A stretch of DNA of 61,553 bases from Selaginella moellendorffii (GCF_000143415.4 NW_003314398.1:265138-326690), one strand, 5' to 3'. Counted from the stretch's first letter, positions 47,727 to 60,206 are shown. Notes: generated from the letters alone by a model not told the origin. Program-made: numbers and translations.

Positions 47727-48247
47727 AGAAGAGATGGCATTACTATTGGGTTTAAATCCTGATAGTGTGGAGAGTGATGAAATTCCAAGATTATTGTATA
47801 GGCGTTGGAGGCAAAAAATAACAGTCTGAGATGGCATGTATTTATTTAAAAATATAACTTATTATGGCATGGGGTTCCATGCCATTGTATTAATATTAAA
47901 AGACAATTCTTTGAGAGGATTTGCATTATACTAGAAGTGTTACAGCATGTTATTGGAAGTCTACGAAGTTGTTTTATTAATAAGGGGAAAGTAAAGATTG
48001 AATGGGGACTTGGGCTCCACCTAGACTCGGAGCAACTGAGCCAATATTAAAAGGATGGAAAGAAATTGGATGACGATGACAAAGAGAAGAGAGAGGTGAA
48101 GCAGTGGCAGGGGGAGGAGAAGTGATTGAGTAGACATTTCCTTGTTTAAAATAAAATGGCATGTGCCTCAATACAGTTGAATTTTGTTATATTTATATAC
48201 TATATAAAGGTTTGGAAACCTTATTTTACAAGTGGGATAATGACAAT
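47727..48247. other. Non-coding right end of the giant transposon
   Basis: This is the 3' flank of the cargo gene. It holds palindrome copies at 47,864-47,885 and half-copies near 47,734, 47,831 and 48,156. AAGTGGGA at 48,229 lies inverted to the TCCCACTT of the TIR, making a hairpin-capable subterminal structure. No gene. Confidence 0.7.
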
Positions 48248-48271
48248 TCCCACTTTAACGAAATAGAGCTT
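48248..48271 (-). repeat. Right terminal inverted repeat
   Basis: Its reverse complement is identical over 24 bp to 35,254-35,277. Confidence 0.95.
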
Positions 48272-48275
48272 CAAT
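48272..48275. repeat. Target site duplication, right (CAAT)
   Basis: This CAAT matches 35,250-35,253. Only 16 bp separate it from the R1 element. Confidence 0.93.
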
Positions 48276-48291
48276 GCTCTATCTATATCAT

Positions 48292-49426
48292 TGTAGCGCA
48301 CGTGGTTTTTACCCTTTATCCTATGGTGGTTTACCATAGGATAACACCACGAAGCGGAACCTAAACCCTCTTTATGCCACATGACACATGCCACATATCA
48401 TATGCCACATGTCCATAGGATAGTGGTGCGGAACCCGAGGTTCAGGGCCTTAGGCCATTGAATGAAGGAACGGTGTCAAACTCCCAAGCATAGAGCCAAG
48501 GAATGATGGAATCGGTCCATGAAGCAACTCCCGAGCATACAGTCCAAGGAGCGAAGGAACAGGAGCCCGGAGCAACTTGGAACAGTCCTAGAGCAACCAG
48601 CATCCCAATGCCAAGACTAGCACGAAAAATAGAGCCAAACGGAGTCTGGTGCTATTTTGGTATACTGATAGCCTAACGCGGGACATGGGTACTCCACTAG
48701 CTAGCATGGAATGGAACTTGGGCTTAGACCCAAGCCGGACACAAAACAGAGACAGACACGCAAGCGAGAGCTAGACTGTGCCTCAGGTTGGTTGGCCATA
48801 CCCAACCTACCCACTATCCCTACTATATATTTGGAACCCCCAACAGCTCCCCCCCCCGAGGAACACACGCTTTGGGCTTTCACCCCAAGCCTACCCTGTA
48901 GTTAGTCTCTAGGACAAGCTCGAAACTTACTAAATATAGAATGGTGCTAGATTGCGAATTTGGACACAAGACGAACACCATTGTGTTCAGGACAATCTCT
49001 ACATTCCATAGATATGCCAAATGAGCAAATCTGGACACTTTCCATAAATAGCATTTGGGACCGAATTGAGACTAACACAAAGGGCATGATAGCAAGGGTG
49101 TTTGGCAAACACAGTAAACTATCATCTAGCAATATTGAGGGACCAAGCTCAATATCGCGAGGGTTCCCAACACTAGCAAATGCAAGTCAACGAATGAGTT
49201 TCTCTAACCAGGTTAAGTATGCTTGACTAAATAAACACTTAGGAATTCCTTCCTTATGCTCATCTGATCAAGTGCACATGCGAAAACCAGTTTCTTGACT
49301 AGCTTAGGCGGAGACTGATAATGAGCCTAACAATACCGACCTCCTACCATCGTGGCAGTAAGGTAAGAGTGTCCGTAAGGATTGGCCAACAGGTAACTTT
49401 CGATATCCGAAATCACATTCGCAACA
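48292..49426 (-). repeat. R1 3' LTR (complete copy)
   Basis: The LTR is 1135 bp, almost identical to the inverted LTR at 27,711-28,851 and clearly less similar to its own 5' LTR at 55,790. The C-run is only 8-9 here. The 88-codon plus-strand frame 48,960-49,226 is an LTR by-product. Confidence 0.85.
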
Positions 49427-49800
49427 CTCTCCCCCTAGGGAAGATTGATGTCCTCATCGATGCATACTCGAGTCTAAAATACTGCCAAAGAAACAACTCC
49501 AGAAAAAGTTCATGGTACTCACACTATGTGAGAAATGCACCATCTTAAATGAGTTATGAGCCAACCTCTTTGTCTAATGCAGATGCGCTACCAGCTCAGA
49601 CACCTTCTGGCTATCGCTGACAAGGAAATGACCAACAGAGTCAGCCACCCTTGCTGCTTTGGGAGTCACCCAGCATACAAAAGTGTGATACGTTACAAGG
49701 ACATAGAGAGAGAAGCCAGAGGCCCCAACCCTCCTAAACAAAGAAACCAAACCCGTCGGTAAGGTTTAGATAGACTACTGTAAACAGGCAGTTAGAGTTG

Positions 49801-49996
49801 TGTAAGCTCCTAAGTTTGGACTTCCCAGGAGGTCACCCAACCCAGTACTATTCAAACCCAAGGACACTTAACCGCAAGTATCCCAAGACCCTTTACCGAT
49901 TGGAAAACGGGGTGCACTCTTATTCATGGGCCCTTTTCCCTCTATATTTGAACCCCTATGGATCGTCTCTTGAGTCGTTCCCTTTGGTTGCTTACA
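49801..49996 (-). mobile_element. Cassandra solo LTR (same site as the complete element at 26,738)
   Basis: The LTR is 196 bp, TGTAAGCTCC...GCTTACA. The target duplication AGTTG (49,796-49,800; 49,997-50,001) is the complement of CAACT at the complete element. The same insertion is therefore present in both arms, reduced here to one LTR by LTR-LTR recombination. Confidence 0.92.
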
Positions 49997-51974
49997 AGTT
50001 GTTTACACGGTCACGCCCTTTTAACAGAATAAGGAACATCGACAGAGAGGCAAGTGATGTGACCAATCGACAGTAGCTACCCTATGACTAGAAATTTCAC
50101 CATGCACACGAAGTGCCGAAGCCAGTTTGCCTATACTGGCCCAAGTTCCAAGATCAATAGATGGACAATATCAAAGTCAGAGACAATGATATCTAAGAGA
50201 CTGAAGTATCAGTGAGTAAAGCTTAGATTAGAACACAAAAGTATTCCAAGTAAGTTATCATCTGATAAACTAGTATTATAGTATAGCAACCACCAAGATC
50301 ATCATAATTGGTAAACATAGGAATCACCATCCAACAAAACTCAATAGCAAGCATATCAGCAAAAAACTCAATGATAAAACTTAATTACTGAAGATGGCAG
50401 ATAGTATGCTAAATAACTTACGAAAAATAACTCAAAGTAACTCAAAAAACACAAAGTATCATTGACTGGCAAGCAAAATGCTCACGAATGTATCACCCAA
50501 AAGTAATAACATCTCAATCTATCAGAGTTAACTCGAGCAATAATCAACAGAATAGAATGAATGTTGCATGGCCAACAAACACTCGTTCATACCAATTATT
50601 ACACTAGCTAATCTATATAGATCCTAGTCAATAATACCAACGAACTAGAGTCGCTTAAGCAAGTGTCAACAACGTCCTACTAACGTCTCAAACCCAAGAG
50701 ACCAATTCACGGCAAACCACAAAGAACATGTGATATTGCGAAAAGCCATAAACCATCAAAAAGAACAACTAACCATCATGAAAGATCATCAATCATCCCA
50801 TCAAAAGAAGATATGCAAAATCATCATTAAAGAAGGAATCCACCATTGCAAAAAATGGCAAATCATTCTTTATCAACAATAATTAAACAAAACTTCAAAC
50901 AAGAATAATCAATTATCCTAGATGATTGCCACATGCAAATACTAACTTCAACATTGAAGCTAATGAGCCAAAATGTCTTCCCCAACAACTTCTAACAAAT
51001 GGACCATAAGCATGAAAACTCAAGGAACCAAAAGCTCAAAGAAGCTTATAGTCAAGTCTTGCCTAATAATGATCACAAGTTTTGTATGAACTAACTTCAA
51101 TGCTAAAGAAGAAATCATAGTGCAACCCACAATATCTTCCTTAACACATCCATAAGCCGAACTTCATAATGCAAAGCTAATGAAGAGCATGTTTGCATCA
51201 ATCCAAAAGCCAAACATAACGAAGTTATGCTCGACAAGTGATCACCAAACGATCCTCCATGAATCTATCTATAGTAAGACGTAACTCACTTCATAACAAG
51301 CACAAGAAGAATCATCAATGATCGATATATTCCAACTCAAACCCAATAATGATTCAAACTTTCCAATATCGATCACTAACTCTTCCACTTGTAGAGTTAG
51401 CATAGTCCATGACTGAATCACTTTTCAAGGAAAAGCCAGAGCTCAACCCCTACTAAACAATCTTGTCGAGACTACAACTAACTCAAACTTGCCACTCAGT
51501 TCATTTGAATGCTAACGTAAGTGCTAACTAGCAAATGCACGAATGCCAATAACACAAGTCATAGCCAAATCATCAACACTATCTTCATCAAGACTAATGA
51601 AACTTGACATCAATCTTGCAGAGAGACATTTCATCCCACTTGAATCTCAATATCAACAATGTTAACGACAAGGCATCACTTCAATGCCATCAGCACTAGA
51701 ACAAAACTATAAGAAAACACGAGTGAATCACCACCCAAAACTCTCTTGCAACCAAGCTAGCCAAAGTCAAAGATACTATATTTAGTATCCGAAACCAATT
51801 CTTCAGCAAAACTCAGTTACAGATAACACTTCCTCAAGGAGTGAGTCACCACATCCAAGACTCAATGAAATTCAACACTACAAACTAAACGCAACCAAAT
51901 GATATTAACAGAGGTAGAGTCGACATGCCAACATAGAAAACCCATGTAAGTCTAACGACACAATCCTCCGCAAC

Positions 51975-52648
51975 TGTAGCGCACCTTATCTCTCTCCCCT
52001 TAAGCCAACTGGAAAAGGGGCAATTGCTTGATAAGAGAGCCCTTAGTGGCTATTTTATCCCCATTTATCCTCCAAGGTTCCAAGGATCCACGGTGACAGT
52101 ATATCCAAATCTCATCCCATGATCACATGCGCTACACTCACCCCCCCTTCAGAGATGTCAATGTCCTCATTGACTATTGACTAACAACCCCTACTGAGCC
52201 AAGGGGAACCAGCACCTCCATTTCCGCACTCAATCTACCAATCCTTCCATTGTGTAGACCAGCTATTCCATGTGAGGCAACTAGTCATCCACCCATACCG
52301 CAGTCCCACGGTGGATACCTTCGTCCGAGGATACTCCACACAAGAGGAAGGACGTACGCCTGGATATCCAATACGTACGATTTCAAATTTAGGGGTAGGA
52401 ATATACCTTGCTCAAGGGTATATTATATTTTTAAGTAGCCACTAATCAATGGGAATCGAACCCATGCCATTTGCTCTAATACCAACTGTAACGCACTTTA
52501 TCTCTCTCCCTTTAAGCCAACTGGAAAAGGGGCAATTGCTTGATGAGAGAGCCCTTAGTGGCTATTTTATTCCCATTTATCCCCCAAGGTTCCAAGGATC
52601 CACGGTGACAGTATATCCAAATCTCATCCCATGATCACATGCGCTACA
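51975..52648 (-). mobile_element. TRIM-2 miniature LTR retrotransposon, copy C (complete)
   Basis: It is 674 bp with target duplication GCAAC (51,970-51,974; 52,649-52,653). LTRs are at both ends, and the PBS reads on the minus strand (GCTCTAATACCAACT, one mismatch to initiator-Met type). It is inserted in the interior of the complete R1. The two short frames at 52,250 and 52,449 are by-products present in all copies. Confidence 0.93.
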
Positions 52649-55600
52649 GCAACACCATTTGGTAAAGCAAGCCCATCATTGCCAAATCATCATAGAGTGA
52701 AGTAAGTGTCAAAAGCCCTTGACAAAGTCTATTAATAATCACTAGTCGCAAAACAACTAACAATCATTCTTCAACTTGCCTTCACTAGACCCAACACTAA
52801 ACTCATGCTATCGAGTCATATACTTGTCCAGCATGAACATAATACCCCAGATACGAGATAAAGGTTCATGGACAAGCATGAACTAAATGACCACTCGAAT
52901 CCAACTCAACCGCAATAAGCTCACCAATACGTTTAGCCAACAACTCTGAGAATGCCTTTTGAAGAGGCTAGCTATGCATGATCAACACTCAGTCGAAACT
53001 AAAGTGAAGATCATGAGATGGACTCATATCGGTACACAACCTCCTCATAGACAAAGCTATGGTACGGGTACCAACATCTCAAACTCAAACAACTAAGTTA
53101 AACATCACTATCTTCAACCAAAGTGCAGGGCTACCAAGACCAAATCAAGATCAGTGAGAGCTCATTACTCTCATAGAGTCTCAACAAAATGCAAGGTGCA
53201 ACCTACCACCTAGCACAATACTACAAAAGAAAGGCACAAGGGTCACCTTTCTAGAAAAGTGCAATAGCCACTTTTTTTCACCAACTCCAGACTCTATCCA
53301 ACTCAATTGCCTTAGCCCCAAAAGTCAGCATCCCTTTTGGGCCGTATCATACAAATTACCTACTAAAATCTAAGCCAATTGAAGTCAACTCCAATCCCTT
53401 CACTAGTTTGTACTGGCTTACGAAAATGAAATGGTTTTCAGACAAAGTGATCAACAGATCAACCATTGGAAAAGCTTAAGAAAATTTGTAAAAATTTTCC
53501 ATCCCAAAGAAAGAATGACTCTCAGTCCAGGAAGGCAAACTTTCAAGACTCAATCAACTTCTTCCTACTAACAACTTCACATAGGTTCACCTCAACACAA
53601 ATTCTCATGACCCATAATATGCTTAAGCCTCAAACATCTCTTTTTGCCCATACTTCCGACATCCAACTCCAACATCCGAAAAATGCAAAAATGAACATCC
53701 AAGGCTTGATCACGAAAACCACATCTTCAGATATCCATATTGCACTAACACTCTTCTTCAATCACCTTCAAGATCCAATGTGAAGCCAAAACACTAATAA
53801 GAAAAATGACATGGAAAATCAAGTTTTAAAGAAAGTTCCCCATCACTCAAAATAACAATGCCACTTCCACTAACATAAGTGCTAGTGATGTTAATGCCTT
53901 AACTACACACCTTCTCCATCCAACAATCTACTCCAAGTGTTAACGGATCAACCAACAAGCCATAGCAAGTGAATGCTACAACCCTTTTCTAACACCACAG
54001 TGGGCAAACTCAAAGAAACAAGGTACCAACATAAGCTTAACATAATTAAACCATTATTGAGAATCTAGTCAAAGCTACTACAATGCTATTTCTTGCAAAT
54101 AGGCTAGCTTCTCCATCAACCACTTTGGGGTTGATCATCGTCTAACCAAGCAACTTCATAAACACATTACTCATTATCACATGGATATGATATAGTATCA
54201 CAATGACTTGATCATCAATTGAGCAACACCATAAGCGATGTCTATGCTATTACTACAAAGATTTATGTGAGTATCAAGTGCAAACTCGATTTGACAAAAT
54301 GCAACATAAATGCCACACTCCACCAATAGAGATTTATAACACTGAACACCACCAACTTTTGTTCACAACATGGACAAGTTCATGCCACTCTTTTTCTGAC
54401 CAAACTCAAAACTAATCCATCACCAAGTTACTCAAGGAGCAATAGTAAGGTTCCCTAGAAAAGAATCGAGCATTACAACCCAAATCTTCAAAAGCAAGCT
54501 TAGACAAAATGGTTTAGCGCTTCACCGCTATGCATCCCACGACTCACCACTTGCAAAACCATTATCTCCAACATGCATCAAGGTAGGGACTCTTGATTGC
54601 ATAATGTGACCACAAGCAATGAGTCACACCTCGTTGCAAATCATCTCTCCAAGAAGAGAAGATGACTTACGTGTTTGATCTTTTGTCCCCGATGACTCTC
54701 TTTTCGTTCTCAACTTTGACTAAACCTCAAGCTTGCGTTCGCACTACCTTCGATGTCTATGTCATTACTTCAAAGGTTTATGTGAGTATCAAGTGCAAAC
54801 TCGATTCGACAGAATGCAACATAAATGTCAAACTCCACCGATAGAGATTTACAACATTCAACACCACTAACTTTTATTCACAACACGGACAAACTTATGC
54901 CACTCTCTTTTCAACAAAACTCAAAATTAATCCAACACTAAGCTACTCAAAGAACAATAGCAAGGTTTCCCAGAAAAGAATTGAGCACTGTAACTCAAGT
55001 CTTCCAATAGCAAACTTAGACAAAATGGTTTAGCACTTCACCGCTATCCATCCCATAACTCACCATTTGTAAGACTATCATCTCCAAGATGCATCAAGGT
55101 AAGGACTCTTGATTGCATAATATGAACACGAGCAATGAGTTAACACTTTGTTGCAAATCATCTCTCCAAGAATAGAAAATGATTTACATGTTTGATCCTT
55201 CGTCCCCGATGACTCTCTTTTCAGTCTCATCTTTGACTAAACCTCAAGCTTGCTTTCGCACTGCCTTCAGTCTAATCTAAGAAAAGTTTATAAGAGAGCA
55301 CGGCAACAATTACTTGAATCAATAGACTCATCCCTACAACCTTAATTGATCCACTTGTAACCATGCCTAAGAAGGATCCACTAGTGCCATGCTAAATAGC
55401 TATGGACCAGCCTATTGCCACTCATAGCAAACCCAGGGAAAGTTTACTTTCACTCATGGTACATGGAACAACTCATGGAACCACCGATAGGCTAACATTA
55501 ATCCTGCCAACTCAAAGTGTAATCTCGAGTTGTTAATGTGCCTCACTCACAAGCCCAAGCACAAACTCATGCTACCAGAACAACTCAATCCCTCTTATAA

Positions 55601-55789
55601 GCCCAAGAGCAAGCTCATATTATTACAGTACAAAAGGGAACCAAATCCATACCCAAGGAACAATTGCGAAGTCTTTGCACCCAAATGTGTACCCACTCGG
55701 ATCATCGTTTTCATCTCTGCATATGCAATGAGACTAGTTGCACAATCTCATTGTATAGTACTCACTGAGACTCATTCTCTGATACCAAA

Positions 55790-56937
55790 TGTAGCGCACG
55801 TGGTTTTTACCCTTTATCCTATGGTGGTTTACCATAGGATAACACCACGAAGCGGAACCTAAACCCTCTTTATGCCACATGACACATGCCACATATCATA
55901 TGCCACATGTCCATAGGACAGTGGTGTGGAACCCAAGGTTCAAGGCCTTGGGCCACTGAACGAAGGAATGGTGCCAAACTCCCAAACATGGAGCCAAGGA
56001 ATGATGGAACCGGTCCACGAAGCAACTCCCGAGTATACAGCCCAAGGAGCAAAGGAACAGGAGCCCGGAGTGACTTGGAACAGTCCTGGAGCAACCAGCA
56101 TCCCAATGCCAGGACCAGCACACAAAACGGAGCCAAATGGAGTCTGGCGCTATTTCGGCATATCGGTGGTTTAACGCGAGGACATGGGTACTGCTAGCAT
56201 GGAATGGAACTTGGGCTTAGACCCAAGCCGAACACAGAACAAGGACAGGCACGCAAACAAGAGCTAGATTATGCCTCAGGTTGGTTGGCCATACCCGACG
56301 TACCCATTATCCCTACTATACATTTTAGAACCCCCCAAAACCCCCCCCCCCCCCCCCCCCCTTCCCCTTTGAGGAACACACGTTTTGGGCTTTCAACCCT
56401 TAGTACCAGGAGTTAGTCTTTGGGATAAGCTTGAAACTTGTTAAATATGGAATGGCACTAGATTACGAATTTGGACACGAGACGAACACCATTGTGTTCA
56501 GGACAATCTCTACATTCCGTAGATATGCCAAATGAGCAAATCTGGACACTTTCCATAAATAGCATTTGGGACCGAATTGAGATTAACACAAAGGGCATGA
56601 TAACAAGGGTGTTTGGCAAACATGATAAGCTATCATCTAGCAATATTGAGGGACCAAGCTCAATATCGCGGGGGTTCTCAACACTAGCAAATGCAAGTCA
56701 ACGAATGAATTTCTCTAACCAGGTCAAGTATGCTTGACTAAATAGACACTTAGGAATTCCTTCCTTATGCTCATCTGGTCAAGTGCACATGCGAAGACTA
56801 ATTTCTCGACTAGCCTAGGCGGATACTGATAACGGGCCCAATAATACCAACCTCCTGCCATCGTGGCAGTAAGGTAAGAGTGTTTGTAAGGACTAGCCGA
56901 CAGGTAACTTTCAATACCCGAAGTCACAGTCACGACA
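55790..56937 (-). repeat. R1 5' LTR (complete copy)
   Basis: The LTR is 1148 bp. It includes a C-run of about 21 near 56,341-56,361 (G-run on the LTR strand). It differs at many sites from the 3' LTR, so the element is old. Confidence 0.85.
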
Positions 56938-56942
56938 ATCAT

Positions 56943-59900
56943 GAAGCCTGAAGATGGTTAATGGATTTTCAAGTAATGGTAAGTTTGTTACACAACTTAC
57001 AATCCTAGAAGTATCTAAGATAGTGGCTTTATATGGTAGATAGCTCCAAATAATGAGTTTATCTATTTCCAAACTTTGTTCAACCTAGAGCTCCAAACAC
57101 TAAATTTCAAGGTGGTCTATGGTAATGTAATTGGAGGAGCCTTGATCTAGGAGATAGTTATTATTGATGGGGGTGGCTCATGTGAAAATGCTATCAGGGG
57201 CCATCCTTTAGATTCCCTGAAATGTAAACTCTAATAGTATTAATCTCTATCATTGTTTATATATTCTCTTATGCTTTGTTTTCTCCAATCTAAAGGATTG
57301 TTTATAAATGGTGAGGGGAATTTCTATTGACACTTGCAAAAGCCAACACAATTGAGAAACCTGCATCAAAGAAAGAAGGACATGGTAAGTATTGTATATG
57401 CTTTTAAATTGCATCTTCACAAAGTTGTTTTTTCTTTCCTTAGGCTATATACATTAGGTGGCTTTTATTTTTAGCATTTTAGAACAATGCTCAAGTATTA
57501 AAGGGTTATTGCCACTAGGGAGGTTCTTAGTCTAGATGATCACAGACTCAATCAAGGAGGAGTTTACAAATAATACTTGAAGTGTTACACACCAAAGGTA
57601 TGGAATTTTTTGGATATACTATATAAGGCAATAGCTTGCATAGACCGAATAACCAACGCAAGACTATGGACTACATGTTGGAGAATAACAATACCATTAC
57701 ATACTTGAACACATATGCAAGATTGGTGAACATCAATACTGATAATGAAGAGGTCATCAAGCATTGTATAAGAGTGGTTGTCTAGAAATTTTTGTTCAAT
57801 AATTTGAGTGCAGTGGGGGATTGGCTACAAGCTGGATTCTACCATTCCATGGTCATAGAAGCTAAGCACCGGTTGCATATGAGTGGCATTTTACTTGGAG
57901 CACTTACTTGCATTGGGACAGATGCACTATGTCAAGCATTCAAAGTGCAAACAATGATCAACACGAGAGAACTCTTTAACTGTTTGGTTTTTAGATCAAA
58001 TTTTAGTGACAACTAAATGCAATGGATTGAGGAGGTAATTAGAGGTAAGTACAATGTTTCTTTTGTCTTGTTCATTAGCTCTAACTGTGTAATGCCAGAG
58101 ATGAGTTCCAAATGGTTGTCACTACTCCACAACTTTGTGGTGGACTCACCAAAATTCCATCTATGGTCACCAATCTGTATCAATTGTGACACCTCTAATA
58201 CAAATTCAACCCGCTACCCAACTCTATCAATGTGCACTCACTCCATTACCTTCCCACAAAGCTACCCAACGAAGAAATGGCTTAAAAAGAAGCTTGAATT
58301 TGCTATTCAAAACCCCTTGTACTATGGAAATATTTAAGAACTTTTGAGAGCATATGATTTTGTCCTTGTTAAACACTTTTCAACTATGTTATCCTCAGAA
58401 CTTAAATGAAAAGAAGACTTACCTAGATCTTCCACTATTAGAAATAAACTAGATGAAGATTGTGACAAACACCCATTATAGCCTTTTGTCACCATACTCT
58501 CTAGCTTTGGAACTAATAGTTGTGTTTATCAACGATGAGATTAGAGAATTTATAGTTGGAGAGAAAATTGAGTTGTGGGCATGATCTTGATTAAAGATAT
58601 CATCTTTGAAGTCTTCTTCAGCTGTCCAATACCCTTCTTCAGTTATAATGTACCTGTTGTCATCATTCATATCACTTGCTATGTTTCTATTGATGTGCAA
58701 GGGATTATGAGGATTATGAGAGATGGCTTTGGTGACAATCTATCTTGGCATACTATTTTGTCTTAATCTACAATGACTGTAACTCGTTAATGGTGTGTAG
58801 TTTGCAAACAAAAATGAGTGGTTGCCTTCTAGATAGATAAGTAGAATGGAGAGGCTTTTGGAACACTTACAAGGCCCAAATTTGGTGTGGGCAAGATTCA
58901 AGCCCACAGGTTTTGGAACCAAGAAAGTTACAAACCTTAATCACAAACACACAACTAGTAATGTAAACATATATTTAAAACATGAATCTTACCAAAGTTT
59001 CTATAATCCACCAATCTTTAAATAGGCTGACTCTTCTTCCATGGCACAAGCAGTACAAAGGGTAATTCAGCCCCATTATCAAAACATAACCTTACAAATA
59101 CAAAATAATCTACTCAGGAGAGGGATAGATAATATAACCCATAGATACTCCAATTTGGGTATTTGGGAGATCCAATTGCCTTTTCCTCTAAAACAACGAT
59201 GGCTAAGTCTTGAATGGGTATGATGGATATATTATAGGGATAGGCATGTATGACATATAGGATACAGGGGATGGGGTCATTCAAATGGCTATAATGGCCA
59301 TCCCAGAAATTCACAAGAAAATTTCAGTTGGGCAAAGGTATATTTAAGAGATATTCCAAGGTGTATTGGAATTTCACGAGACATATTATAAATGCACCAA
59401 TGAGAAGATGCCATGTGGCACATAGGTTTTCTGCTCAAGTATACAAATAGCATGCCATATGACACAATAAAGGAAAAAATATCAAAATTATCCATATATC
59501 TTAGGATATATTTCAATCTAGTAAGTGTGTTTTGGCCTCTCACTGGAGAAAGAAAAATGGCACTGCCACCTCTCCTTCCCCATGGGCAAGAAGTCAGTAA
59601 GACCCAGCCAGTACAAATATCTAAGCTATATATATTGAGCAATATCAAGATGTGGAAATCAAGGAATATAACCTTGAGTGGCAGCAAAGCAAACAGCCTA
59701 TATCATTACATAGGTGCAATATAAACTTGTTGCATACTAATATAACAGTCACCATTTTTGAGTTAAGGTGGGTCAATAAGCTCATCCATAACTTCTTCAA
59801 TATTACCAAATTTGCAATAGTGCCCAAGTAAAATTTATGTGTTCCTTGATTTGTAATATATTTTTGAGGTAAACTGTACTTAGTGATAATGCTAACCTGT

Positions 59901-60206
59901 AATAAAGTATTATTTTGCCTTTTCTCAATCAAACCATAATAAGTTAATTCTCAGATTACTACTATCAAAGTTAACAATTTAGTAGAATAACATTTGCAGC
60001 AAAAGAATAAATGTAACCTAGTAAATTATACTAGAACATCTATAAATTTAAATTTTTTCCTATCAAGTTATAGGTGAAATTAAATTTAATAAACTATGAT
60101 TTCACTTAGAAGTGAAACATAATAAAATGAGCTTCCAACTTCCACTTCATCAAAAAACTTATTTCTAGGAGAATATTCTACTTGAATATGAGTAAGCAAT
60201 CTAGTC
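56943..60206. other. AT-rich stretch without recognisable gene
   Basis: Host sequence follows the R1 insertion. Short frames (57,792-58,016; 58,017-58,337 plus; 59,289-59,687 minus) show no motif I recognise. The first two are adjacent, in the same frame, and separated by one stop, so a degraded gene is possible. No terminal repeats seen. Confidence 0.45.

Larger units (their letters stand above)
35254..48271. mobile_element. Giant DNA transposon (13,018 bp) with TIRs, transposase and cargo gene
   Basis: It is bounded by perfect 24-bp inverted repeats and CAAT target duplications, with an empty site near 28,868. It holds two divergent spliced genes: transposase-like on the minus strand (about 35,914-39,953) and a nine-exon gene on the plus strand (about 42,306-47,726). 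A 2.3-kb non-coding centre separates them. About 22 copies of a 22-bp palindrome lie along its whole length. Composition differs from the AT-rich flanks. No DNA polymerase B, RVE integrase, Rep/helicase or reverse transcriptase is present, so it is not a Polinton, Helitron or retroelement. A 4-bp non-TTAA duplication and the DUF7869-type protein do not match a superfamily I can name with confidence. The coding frames have stops, so this copy is probably non-autonomous now. Confidence 0.93.
48272..50592. repeat. Right arm of a near-identical inverted duplication
   Basis: This is the reverse complement of about 26,155-28,876: R1 3' LTR, R1 internal end and the Cassandra site. Similarity is much higher than between other R1 copies and drops sharply beyond 50,592. 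The left arm keeps a full Cassandra, the right arm a solo LTR at the same site. Confidence 0.8.
48292..56937 (-). mobile_element. R1 element, complete copy (minus orientation)
   Basis: It is 8646 bp long. The 5' LTR is 55,790-56,937 and the 3' LTR 48,292-49,426. The target duplication ATCAT is at 48,287-48,291 and 56,938-56,942. The primer binding site TTTGGTATCAGAG reads on the minus strand just inside 55,790, and the polypurine tract CCCTAGGGGGAGAG just inside 49,426. The interior (about 6.4 kb) has no gag, pol or other long frame. R1 is therefore a non-autonomous LARD-type family. It contains a Cassandra solo LTR and a TRIM-2. Confidence 0.9.

Noticed and set aside
35480-47885. Palindromes as a CRISPR array
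   Set aside because: Spacing is irregular (tens to thousands of bases), there are no uniform spacers, and the genome is a plant's with spliceosomal introns.
35254-48271. Giant element as Polinton/Maverick, Helitron or giant-virus insertion
   Set aside because: No DNA polymerase B, integrase, ATPase, capsid or Rep/helicase is visible. The ends are short TIRs with a 4-bp duplication.
48960-49226. 88-codon frame recurring at 27,911, 48,960 and 56,471
   Set aside because: It lies antisense in the R1 LTR. Recurrence is explained by LTR similarity, and no start or domain signal is present.
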